Source: an uncultured Selenomonadaceae bacterium (GTDB lineage: Bacteria; Bacillota; Negativicutes; Selenomonadales; Selenomonadaceae). From it: a DNA stretch of 64,000 nt. The position numbers were made by a program, and so were the translations under genes. The stretch is from assembly GCA_905234235.1 (NCBI GenBank), contig CAJOHN010000018.1, positions 1 through 64,000 on the forward strand, read 5' to 3'. A model generated the notes under the pieces. That model had not been told where the DNA came from. It made no database searches and was given only the letters and a program-made list of their open reading frames with translations. Positions 44,381 through 51,887 of the stretch are shown here, in pieces (position 1 is the stretch's first letter; each line of letters starts with the position of its first letter).

Positions 44381-45865
44381 ATGGCACAAAGTTTTTCGAT
44401 TCCGATTTCGCGCAGAGATTTGTTTAAGCTTGCGGGCTTGACGGCGGCGGGAGTTGTCCTTAGCGGCTCGTCGGATACGGCTCACGCGGCTGAAAATATT
44501 TCCGGCGAATCAATCAAATACGGCGGCAAGAAAATCCCCGTGCTGTTTGCAACAGATGTATGCATTTGCGGCGGCGGTCCGTCGGGAACTGCGGCGGCTG
44601 TCAATGCGGCGCGTAATAATGTCAGCGTCGTTTTGGTTGAACGCGGCATTGCTCTTGGCGGCTTGGGAGTTTTGGGTTGTGTTTATCCTTTCATGGACAC
44701 GCACGCCCCCGATAGCGATACGCCTTATCTTGCCGAATTGAAGAATCGTCTTCGTGCTTATGGAATTGAACCTTTCGACGGTGTAACTCAACAAACTTGG
44801 CATAACCCTGAAACGCTCGCGCTGATTCATGATGAAATGTGCGCAGAGGCGGGCGTTAATATTCTTTATCAAACTGTCGTTGTCGATACGCTGACTTCCG
44901 GCGATAAAATTTCTGCGGTGGTTGTTCAGACGATAGCGGGGCTAGCGGCGATTAAGGCTAAAACTTTTATCGACGCAACGGGCGATGCTTATCTTGCTCG
45001 GAATGCCGGCGTTGATTACGAACGCGGCTACGAGAAAACCGGCAATAATCAGCCGTTGAGTTTTCGCTTTGAAATGGGCGGTATCGACACTGAAAGACTT
45101 TACAAACATGTTGCGATTGAACTGCAGGAAGATTGGTGTAAGTCCAAGCTCCCGTATTTTGAGATTGCGGAGGCTATGCATAGAAAACAACGCTACAAGC
45201 TTGAGGATTTAATGGCTCGCGGAGTTGCGACAGGCGAAATTACTCAGGATGAAGCGGAATATATGCAAGCCTACACGATAATTGGCAAAAACGGCGTCAT
45301 GAGTATGAATTGCCCTGAGATTCCCGTTAAGTTCAGCGCAACCGATCCTGTCAGCTACAGTAAAGCGGTTGCCTTCGGGCGCAAGATGATGCGCAACATT
45401 GCCCGCTACCTCGTGAAGCATTTACCGGGCTTTGAAAACGCTTTTATCAGCCGCGAAGCTGCTATGCTTGGTGCTCGTGAATCGTGGCGCATTCGTGGGA
45501 AATATTACATGGTCGAAGATGACTACCACAATCAAAGCCGTTTTGCTGACGCAGTTTGTCGCACGGCTTGGTTTATCGACGCGCATGGCGAGAAAGTCTC
45601 TGAAAAACTTCCGTCCGGAGGCTACTATGAAATTCCCTACCGTGCATTGATTACCGACAAGGTTGCAAATCTGATCGTTGCAGGTCGTTGCATAAGCGCG
45701 AGCTTTATCCTGCAAGCGTCAATGCGAATTCAGCCGACTTGTATCAGTATCGGCGAGGCAGCTGGTATTGCGGCGGCGTTCGGGCTCAAAAATAATCTTG
45801 CGGCTAATGAACTTGATTGGGCTAAGATTCCTGCTGATAAGCGCAGTTACGTTAGTGCGGGTTGA
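44381..45865 (+). CDS. Tat-exported FAD-dependent oxidoreductase
   Basis: 494 residues. The N-terminus carries a twin-arginine signal (SRRDLFKLAGLTAAGVVL, Arg 11-12) ending near AHAAE. An FAD-binding Rossmann motif, CICGGGPSGTAAAVNAA, lies near residue 60, and the rest follows the FAD_oxidored (PF12831) pattern: GGLGVLGCVYPFMD, FIDATGDAYLA and VAGRCISASFIL near the end. The folded FAD enzyme is exported by Tat. Substrate unknown. It lies inside the sucrose locus, 21 bases after the PTS gene, but no sugar link is visible. A terminator hairpin follows. Confidence 0.83.
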   Translation: MAQSFSIPISRRDLFKLAGLTAAGVVLSGSSDTAHAAENISGESIKYGGKKIPVLFATDVCICGGGPSGTAAAVNAARNNVSVVLVERGIALGGLGVLGCVYPFMDTHAPDSDTPYLAELKNRLRAYGIEPFDGVTQQTWHNPETLALIHDEMCAEAGVNILYQTVVVDTLTSGDKISAVVVQTIAGLAAIKAKTFIDATGDAYLARNAGVDYERGYEKTGNNQPLSFRFEMGGIDTERLYKHVAIELQEDWCKSKLPYFEIAEAMHRKQRYKLEDLMARGVATGEITQDEAEYMQAYTIIGKNGVMSMNCPEIPVKFSATDPVSYSKAVAFGRKMMRNIARYLVKHLPGFENAFISREAAMLGARESWRIRGKYYMVEDDYHNQSRFADAVCRTAWFIDAHGEKVSEKLPSGGYYEIPYRALITDKVANLIVAGRCISASFILQASMRIQPTCISIGEAAGIAAAFGLKNNLAANELDWAKIPADKRSYVSAG

Positions 45866-45900
45866 AGTCTTCCGGTTCATCTCCTGTTATTTGAAACATT

Positions 45901-45949
45901 GCCGCGTCCGTGTTGTTTGGAGTTTAATAATTCGGGCGCGGCTGTTTTT
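45901..45949 (+). terminator. Terminator after the FAD oxidoreductase gene
   Basis: GCCGCGTCCG (45901-45910) pairs with CGGGCGCGGC (45933-45942), 10 bp with one G-U pair, 22-base loop, then TGTTTTT. It divides the sucrose locus in two; scrB may be expressed partly by read-through. Confidence 0.7.
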
Positions 45950-45970
45950 AAATAAATGCCGGAGGTGTTT

Positions 45971-46267
45971 ATGATGACGGAACAAGAAAGAATCAACGAA
46001 AATCTTCAACGACAAATTGATGCTCAAAATGCACGCGTCGGCAGTGTTTTAACGAAAGTCGACATGTTAATTCAGGAAATGCGTGACCGCGATAATCAAA
46101 GAGCGGAAGATATTCGCGAGATTCGTCAGAAGCAGGAAGCGGATATGAAAGAAATTCGCAACAGCATTAGTGACATGGGCAAGCACGTCCGTAATTTGGC
46201 AATAACCTCAATGGCGGCTATCGGCGCGATGGTCGTCACCGTGATTATCTCTTTACTCAGAAATTAA
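45971..46267 (+). CDS. Tail-anchored coiled-coil protein, copy 1
   Basis: About 98 residues from ATG 45971 (or 45974), 3 to 6 bases after GGAGGTG. A heptad-rich helix (QERINENLQRQIDAQNAR to DMKEIRNSISDMGKHVRN) is followed by a single C-terminal membrane helix (LAITSMAAIGAMVVTVIISLL). No signal peptide, so it should be tail-anchored with the coiled coil in the cytoplasm. The second copy at 46281 shares most of its residues. The pattern resembles small XhlA-like coiled-coil membrane proteins. Function unknown. Confidence 0.65.
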   Translation: MMTEQERINENLQRQIDAQNARVGSVLTKVDMLIQEMRDRDNQRAEDIREIRQKQEADMKEIRNSISDMGKHVRNLAITSMAAIGAMVVTVIISLLRN

Positions 46268-46574
46268 GGAGGTAGTTGTCATGACGGAACAAGAAAGAAT
46301 CAATGCAGAGGTGCAAACCAAGTTAGCCTTACAGGACGCGAAATTTAACGTGTTCATGCAGGAGATGCGCGACCGCGACAATCAACGAGCGGAAGATATT
46401 CGCGAAATGCGTCAAAAGCAGGAAGCGGATATGAAGGAAATTCGCAACAGCATTAGCGACATGGGCAAGCACGTCCGTAACTTGGCAATAACTTCAATGG
46501 CGGCTATCGGCGGTATGGTCGTTGCCGTCGGCGCGATGGTTGTAACCGTTCTCTATTCCATTTTTAAAAACTAA
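45974..46574 (+). repeat. Tandem gene duplication
   Basis: The two coiled-coil genes share long stretches of near-identical DNA (about 46069-46233 and 46348-46512), differing mostly at third codon positions. The divergent part is the 5' third. Confidence 0.6.
46281..46574 (+). CDS. Tail-anchored coiled-coil protein, copy 2
   Basis: 97 residues, a tandem paralog of the preceding gene. Identical or near-identical over QEMRDRDNQRAEDIRE and from RQKQEADMKEIRNSISDM to the membrane helix; the first 25 residues differ (AEVQTKLALQDAKFNVF) and the membrane segment has an extra GMVVAV. AAGGAGGT lies 7 bases before ATG and it starts 13 bases after copy 1; scrB follows after 12. Close duplication at DNA level shows a recent tandem copy. 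Confidence 0.65.
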   Translation: MTEQERINAEVQTKLALQDAKFNVFMQEMRDRDNQRAEDIREMRQKQEADMKEIRNSISDMGKHVRNLAITSMAAIGGMVVAVGAMVVTVLYSIFKN

Positions 46575-46586
46575 GGAGGAATTTTT

Positions 46587-48140
46587 ATGGCGAAGAAATC
46601 CGGCGAAAATTTGGAAGAAATCAAGAAAAGGTTTAACAAGCAGGAAGTCGACGCAAGAGCTCGTGAGGCAGTTAAAAAGGGCGGACGTTGGCATAACAAA
46701 TTCCATATCGACGCGCCTTATTCCTTAATCAGCGACCCCAATGGGCTTTGCTGTTGCGACGGTACCTATCACATTTTCTGCCAATGGAACCCCACTCCGA
46801 TAAATCAAAACTGGCACAAAAATAAATCGTGGATGCACGTCGCGACGAAAGATTTCATCAACTACACAATGCCTGAACTTTCCCTCTGGCCCAGAGACAT
46901 TCACGACAAAGACGGTTGCCACAGCGGTTGCGGTTTCGTCGAAGATGGCAAAGTTCGCGTTTTCTATACCGCCAATTCCCGCGACGAAGATTATCAGCGC
47001 ACGGTTGCGCAACGTTTCGGCACCATGCAGGAAGACGGCTCCATCACTTTGGACGAGATTCAAGTTTACGGCAACCCCGAAGGTTACACCGCGCATTTCA
47101 GAGATCCTAATTTCTTCTATCGCAATGGCGTTCGTTACTTCGCAATGGCGGCTCAACGCATGAGCGACCCTGCTAAAAGCTCGCGTCCGACCAACGGTGC
47201 TGTTCTTATCTACAAGGAAAAACCCGAAGGCGGCTGGGAACTTCTCGGCGAAGTCAAAACCGATTATTACGATTTCGGCTATATGTGGGAATGCCCCAAC
47301 CTTCTGCAGTTTGAAGATATGGACGTTCTGATTGTCTGCCCGCAAGGCGTTCATCATGAAGAGCTTAAGTATCAAAATCACTGCCTCGCCGGCTACTTCA
47401 TCGGGCATTTCTCGGTTGACAGCCTCGATATGATTCACGGCAAATTCCACGAACTCGATAAGGGCTTTGATTTCTATTCTCCGCAAGTTTTCGCTAATGA
47501 AGCTCGCCACATCATGGTTGGCTGGATTGGTATGCCCGATCTCACCGACACAGTCGAATCCGCAAAAGACGGTTGGCTCTACACCTTAACTATGCCGCGT
47601 GAATTAACCATTCATCAGGGTAAAGTTCGCAGTCAGCCCGTCGAGGAAATGAAAGCTCTCCGTAAAGAAAGAACTGACGTTGACGTTTCCAACGCGCAGA
47701 ATATTCCTATCAACCTGCCCGACGGTTCCGAATCGGAAATCGAAATTACTTTTGGTGCGGCTCGCAATGTCGAGATCTCCGTTAATTGGGGCGAAGAAAA
47801 ATTCGTCATGAAGTACGACCGCAGTGCTCAAATTATTACCCTCGACCGCAATGGCATGAAACTCGGCGGCAAAGGCATTCGTCCGTTCAACGACGGTAAG
47901 AACACTGACGTTAATATTGGCTTCCGCAAGTTCAAACTCTTCGCGAATCAGACGCTTAACTTCCGTCTCTACGTCGACAAATCCGCTATCGAACTTTTCC
48001 TCCAAGACGGCGAAGAAGCTTGCAGTTTGCTTATTTATCCCGAAGATGACGTCGCGCCCGTTCTCAAAATCAATGGCGATAAGCCGATTCAGAGGGTTTC
48101 CGGCAAAGTCTGGGCTCTTGGTCAATTCAATTACGAATAA
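46587..48140 (+). CDS. scrB: Sucrose-6-phosphate hydrolase (GH32)
   Basis: Splits sucrose-6-phosphate imported by the PTS into glucose-6-phosphate and fructose. 517 residues. The five-bladed propeller of GH32 shows the nucleophile motif LISDPNG (Asp 50), FRDPNFF (transition-state Asp) and WECPNLL (acid/base Glu), and a C-terminal beta-sandwich (LYVDKSAIELFLQDGE). An N-terminal extension of about 30 charged residues precedes WHNKFHIDAPYSL. AAGGAGGAA lies 7 bases before ATG. Cytoplasmic, no signal peptide. Confidence 0.93.
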   Translation: MAKKSGENLEEIKKRFNKQEVDARAREAVKKGGRWHNKFHIDAPYSLISDPNGLCCCDGTYHIFCQWNPTPINQNWHKNKSWMHVATKDFINYTMPELSLWPRDIHDKDGCHSGCGFVEDGKVRVFYTANSRDEDYQRTVAQRFGTMQEDGSITLDEIQVYGNPEGYTAHFRDPNFFYRNGVRYFAMAAQRMSDPAKSSRPTNGAVLIYKEKPEGGWELLGEVKTDYYDFGYMWECPNLLQFEDMDVLIVCPQGVHHEELKYQNHCLAGYFIGHFSVDSLDMIHGKFHELDKGFDFYSPQVFANEARHIMVGWIGMPDLTDTVESAKDGWLYTLTMPRELTIHQGKVRSQPVEEMKALRKERTDVDVSNAQNIPINLPDGSESEIEITFGAARNVEISVNWGEEKFVMKYDRSAQIITLDRNGMKLGGKGIRPFNDGKNTDVNIGFRKFKLFANQTLNFRLYVDKSAIELFLQDGEEACSLLIYPEDDVAPVLKINGDKPIQRVSGKVWALGQFNYE

Positions 48141-48147
48141 AAATCCT

Positions 48148-48192
48148 TTGACATAAAAATTTTTGCCCGTCAAAACGGCGGGCTTTTTTTTT
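48148..48192 (+). terminator. Terminator before mnmE, with TTGAC...GTCAA dyad
   Basis: GCCCGTC (48165-48171) pairs with GGCGGGC (48177-48183), 7 bp with one G-U pair, then nine T. TTTGAC (48147-48152) is the inverse of GTCAAA (48169-48174), an alternative pairing that would break the terminator stem. TTGACA is also 17 bp from TCAAAA, a possible weak promoter. The T-run touches the GAGGTGA site of mnmE. Confidence 0.7.
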
Positions 48193-48203
48193 GAGGTGAT
48201 ACT

Positions 48204-49559
48204 GTGGAAGAAACTATCAGCGCGATAGCAACGGCGGCAGGCGCGTCGGGCGTCGGGATTATTCGATTAAGCGGCGCGGACGCGATTGAAATTGCCGATA
48301 AAATTTTTGATAAGCCACTGATTCAAGCGGAGGATAGGAAAATTATTTTCGGGCACGTGAAAAATTTTTCGGGCGAAGTCGTCGATGAGGCGATTGTTTT
48401 AATCATGCGCGCCCCGAAGTCTTACACTAAAGAAAATGTCGTCGAGTTTCAATGTCACGGCGGAAGCGTTGTCTTGCGCGAAGTTTTAAAATTAACTTAC
48501 GAGGCGGGCGCACGTCCTGCAGAACGCGGAGAATTTACTAAACGAGCATTCTTGAACGGCAGAATTGATTTGACGCAAGCGCAGGCAGTTCTCGACGTTA
48601 TACAAGCTAAAACCGAAGCCGCGTTGACGGTTGCGCAGAATCAGTTGGCGGGCAAAACTTCAAAAGAAATTCGCGAGATTCGGCAGGCGATTTTAAATTC
48701 AGTTGCGCACATCGAGGCGACGATTGATTTCCCCGAAGACGATTTGGACGCCGTGACTTTAAAGGAAGTCGACAAAAATATTTCCGCGCAGATTGTCAAG
48801 CTTAATAAATTTTTGGAGAATCAGACGGCGGGTAAAATTTTGCGCGAGGGTTTAGAGACGGCGATTATCGGCAAGCCAAACGTCGGCAAGTCGAGCCTAT
48901 TGAATTTTTTCGCGAAGACGGAACGCGCTATCGTCACTGATATTCCCGGCACGACGCGCGACAGTATCGAGGAATTTGTCAACGTCGGCGGCATTCCGCT
49001 TAAAATTATCGACACGGCGGGCATTCGCAATTCAAGTGACGCGGTCGAGAAAATCGGCATTGCTCGCGCTAAAGACTGCGCGGAACGTGCAGAGTTGATT
49101 CTTGCATTATTAGACGCCTCCCGACAACTCGACGACGAGGACGAAGAAATTTTTAAACTCCTTCCGAATCGCAACGTGATTATTTTATTGACTAAGATTG
49201 ATTTGCCGCAAGTCACGACAGCCGCGCAGATTGCAAAAAAAATCCCCTCCGCGCAGATTCTTGAAATTTCCTTAAAGAGCGGAGCGGGTACTGATAAACT
49301 TTTATCCGCGATAACTGAACGCGTTGGGAAAATCGATTTTGAAATGAATTTCGTCCGCGACGAACGCGAGGCTAATCTTTTACGCCGAGCCGTTAAACAT
49401 TTGCGCGAGGCTCAGAAAACTATTCAGCTGAACATCGGGATTGATTTCGTGTCGATTGACCTGCGCGGCGCGTTGGAATGTATCAGCGAACTCACGGGCG
49501 AGGCTGTCAGCGAAGACGTTATCAACGAGATTTTTTCAAAGTTTTGTATTGGCAAGTAG
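48204..49559 (+). CDS. mnmE: tRNA modification GTPase MnmE (TrmE)
   Basis: With MnmG it modifies U34 of certain tRNAs to cmnm5U. 451 residues. N-terminal folate-binding domain (ISAIATAAGASGVGIIRLSG, VEFQCHGGSVV), helical domain, and an inserted G domain with GKPNVGKSSLLN, DIPGTTRDSIEE, DTAGI and TKID. The C-terminal FCIGK contains the catalytic Cys of the CxGK motif. GTG 48204 lies 5 bases after GAGGTGA. A fliB gene ends head-on against it, overlapping by 24 bases. mnmG is not next to it in this window. Confidence 0.95.
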   Translation: MEETISAIATAAGASGVGIIRLSGADAIEIADKIFDKPLIQAEDRKIIFGHVKNFSGEVVDEAIVLIMRAPKSYTKENVVEFQCHGGSVVLREVLKLTYEAGARPAERGEFTKRAFLNGRIDLTQAQAVLDVIQAKTEAALTVAQNQLAGKTSKEIREIRQAILNSVAHIEATIDFPEDDLDAVTLKEVDKNISAQIVKLNKFLENQTAGKILREGLETAIIGKPNVGKSSLLNFFAKTERAIVTDIPGTTRDSIEEFVNVGGIPLKIIDTAGIRNSSDAVEKIGIARAKDCAERAELILALLDASRQLDDEDEEIFKLLPNRNVIILLTKIDLPQVTTAAQIAKKIPSAQILEISLKSGAGTDKLLSAITERVGKIDFEMNFVRDEREANLLRRAVKHLREAQKTIQLNIGIDFVSIDLRGALECISELTGEAVSEDVINEIFSKFCIGK

Positions 49560-50675
49560 ACTTCCCATAAGTTCAAAAATATCGTCCTTGCCGTCGAAGT
49601 GTTCAAAAATTTTCTGCTTGTATTCGCCGTTATGGTCGAAGCGCGTCGTGAACCAACCAACCATCTCGATTAAATCTTTTTTACTCGAACCCTTAAGCGA
49701 TAAACCAAAAATTATCAGCTCAAAAAGTTTATACTCCGCCGCGAAGGTGATAAAATTCTGCGCGAGGCTCCCAATGAATCGGAAAGGAACGATATTCAAG
49801 AACAACTCATTGATAAGATAATTTTCGAGAAAGCCGGAGTATTTCGAGAGGAAAATTTTTTTATCGGACATATGCTTAAGAGTTTCGGCGGCGTCGGTTA
49901 AGAATTTGGAATCCTCATCGGCGAAAACTTTCTTTAAAAGCTCCAACATAAGCCTGACAAATTTTTTCTCGTCAAAGGAAATACTCCGCAACATCAACGG
50001 CACTTGTTCCGCTAAAAATTTTTTCGACTCGTAAGCCGCAATTAATTTTGTCAACGCCGTTTCGTCAAAGTCGTCTGCAAAAATTTCTCCGAGCCTGTCA
50101 ATAAAAAATCCAAGCACGATTAAACGTTGTTCGATTGTCAGCGTGCGTTCCTGCAAAATTGAAATCATCGCTACTTGAATTTCTGTTAAATGCGCTTTGA
50201 GTTCGTCGCTTGCTTGAATTGACTGCGTGAAAATTTTTCCGCCCGGCGAATGAATTTTTTCCGGCACCTCGATAAATTCAAACTTCATCGGCTCGCGTTC
50301 AAACAAAATTAATTTCGCCGCCAACGGACAACTCAGCGTCAACGACCGTTCCCAATAACCGCCAAAATAACACGTGACACGCGGATAAGTTGCGCAAGTT
50401 TGCGATAAAAATTTTTCGCCGTACTTCAACTGAATGCGACATAAACATTTTTTATTGAGGAACGGGCAACGCCGCTTATCGTCAAGTACAATGCGATATT
50501 CTTTTTTATCGGAATTAAATTCCATATGCTCGGCAATTTCTTGCGGGTACTGCGCGAAAGTTTTTTCGTCGATAAAAATATTCCAGCCGCTACAACAATG
50601 CGCATTGCATTTGGAGCCGTCGCATTTGAATTTGTCGACATACTGCGGTTGAAAGTAAAAGTATTTTTTCGTCAT
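49536..50675 (-). CDS. fliB: FliB family lysine-N-methylase
   Basis: 379 residues on the minus strand from ATG 50675 (an in-frame extension to 50729 lacks a binding site, while GGGTGAG lies 7 bases before 50675). FliB methylates surface lysines of flagellin in Salmonella. The N-terminus has the Cys-rich pattern KCDGSKCNAHCCSGW (Cys 18, 23, 27, 28) and later RCPFLNKKCLCRIQ and QTCATYPR, which suggests a metal or iron-sulfur cluster. The C-terminal part is helical. If flagellin is the target, this fits with fliA and che genes at 29-38 kb. Overlaps mnmE by 24 bases at the 3' ends. Confidence 0.83.
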   Translation of the reverse strand: MTKKYFYFQPQYVDKFKCDGSKCNAHCCSGWNIFIDEKTFAQYPQEIAEHMEFNSDKKEYRIVLDDKRRCPFLNKKCLCRIQLKYGEKFLSQTCATYPRVTCYFGGYWERSLTLSCPLAAKLILFEREPMKFEFIEVPEKIHSPGGKIFTQSIQASDELKAHLTEIQVAMISILQERTLTIEQRLIVLGFFIDRLGEIFADDFDETALTKLIAAYESKKFLAEQVPLMLRSISFDEKKFVRLMLELLKKVFADEDSKFLTDAAETLKHMSDKKIFLSKYSGFLENYLINELFLNIVPFRFIGSLAQNFITFAAEYKLFELIIFGLSLKGSSKKDLIEMVGWFTTRFDHNGEYKQKIFEHFDGKDDIFELMGSLLANTKL

Positions 50676-50700
50676 GAACTCACCCGAAATTTTTTGGGCA

Positions 50701-50729
50701 AGTATATCACTCGGAAAAATTTTTGTCAC
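50701..50729 (-). promoter_or_regulatory. Promoter of fliB
   Basis: On the minus strand GTGACA (50729-50724), 17-bp spacer, TATACT (50706-50701), 25 bases before the ATG at 50675. It is divergent from the dprA promoter. Confidence 0.6.
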
Positions 50730-50744
50730 TTGACGGCGAAAAAT

Positions 50745-50772
50745 TTGCAGTAAAAAATATTTGTGGTATTAT
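50745..50772 (+). promoter_or_regulatory. Promoter of dprA
   Basis: TTGCAG (50745-50750), 16-bp spacer, TATTAT (50767-50772), 22 bases before GTG 50795. Confidence 0.6.
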
Positions 50773-50794
50773 ACGGCGCGGGAGGGCGGCGGTC

Positions 50795-51883
50795 GTGGAA
50801 AAATATTACATGGCGGCGATGGGCGGCGCGGACGGTTTAGGCAATAAAAGCATTGCGCTCCTCGTGAAATATTTCGGAAGTGCGCAGGCAGCTTGGTCAG
50901 CCGATGTCGCCGAACTTATCGATTCGGGCGTCCGTAAGAATGCGCTCGGAGCTTTTATCGAATTTCGCACGAAGTATCCCGACGCGCCGGAAAATCTTAT
51001 CAGCTACTGCGATAGGCAGAAAATAGATCTTTGCTGTATCAAAGACGAAGATTATCCGCCGCTCCTTAAAGAAATTGACAGCCCGCCGATGTTTTTTTAT
51101 TATCGCGGTAGACTTCAGCCCGATACTATGCGAATTGGGATTGTTGGTTCGCGGCATAATACGGCTTACGGGGAGATTGTCGCGTTGGAATTGGGCAAAG
51201 ATTTAGCGGCGGCAGGTTTGACGGTCGTAAGTGGAATGGCTCGCGGGATTGACAGCTTTGCACATCGCGGCGCACTCAAAACGGGGCGTACCGTTGCGGT
51301 CTTAGGTTGCGGAATAAATTTTATCTACCCGCCCGAAAATAAAAAGCTTTACGAAGAAATTACCGAGCGCGGCGTTATCCTTAGCGAATTTCCTCCGCAA
51401 CTTCCGCCGAATTCCAAAACTTTCCCGACACGTAATCGAATTATCGCGGGGCTTTGTCGAGGAATTATCGTTGTTGAGGCGGGGCAGAAAAGCGGCGCGC
51501 TTATCACGAGCACTTACGCCGGAGAATACGGGCGCGACGTCTTTGCTATACCCGGACAAATTTACGCCGAGATGAGCAAGGGCTGTAACAATTTGATTCG
51601 CGAGGGCGCAACGCTGATTAAAAATGCGCAGGACGTGCTTGACGAATACAACATTGAAAAAATCTGCGCGGAACCTAAAAATTCTAAGCCGATTGAACTT
51701 GACGAAACGGAGGCTAAGGTTTTAAAAAATATTCCGTTCGACAAGTACATCAGCGACGATGAAATTTTGATACAGGTTGATGAATTGGAATGGAGTGACT
51801 TGGCGAATATTCTGATTGAGCTTGAAAATAAAGGTTGCGTCGTCGAAGACGCGGGAAGATATAAACGTACATTTGGAGGTTAA
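50795..51883 (+). CDS. dprA: DNA-processing protein DprA/Smf
   Basis: Loads RecA on incoming single-stranded DNA during transformation. 362 residues from GTG 50795, 9 bases after GGGAGG. An N-terminal helical SAM-like part (NKSIALLVKYFGSAQAAW) precedes the Rossmann-like core: GIVGSRHNTAYG, TVVSGMARGIDSFAHRGAL, LGCGINFIYPPEN and TFPTRNRIIAGL. A C-terminal winged helix (ILIQVDELEWSDLANILIELENKG) closes the protein. The topA-like gene starts 4 bases after the stop. This dprA-topA-trmFO-hslVU order is standard in Firmicutes. Confidence 0.95.
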   Translation: MEKYYMAAMGGADGLGNKSIALLVKYFGSAQAAWSADVAELIDSGVRKNALGAFIEFRTKYPDAPENLISYCDRQKIDLCCIKDEDYPPLLKEIDSPPMFFYYRGRLQPDTMRIGIVGSRHNTAYGEIVALELGKDLAAAGLTVVSGMARGIDSFAHRGALKTGRTVAVLGCGINFIYPPENKKLYEEITERGVILSEFPPQLPPNSKTFPTRNRIIAGLCRGIIVVEAGQKSGALITSTYAGEYGRDVFAIPGQIYAEMSKGCNNLIREGATLIKNAQDVLDEYNIEKICAEPKNSKPIELDETEAKVLKNIPFDKYISDDEILIQVDELEWSDLANILIELENKGCVVEDAGRYKRTFGG

Positions 51884-51887
51884 ACGT

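Noticed and set aside
46281-46574. Prophage holin/XhlA cassette
   Set aside because: The two coiled-coil proteins look like XhlA only in layout; no endolysin or other phage gene is nearby.
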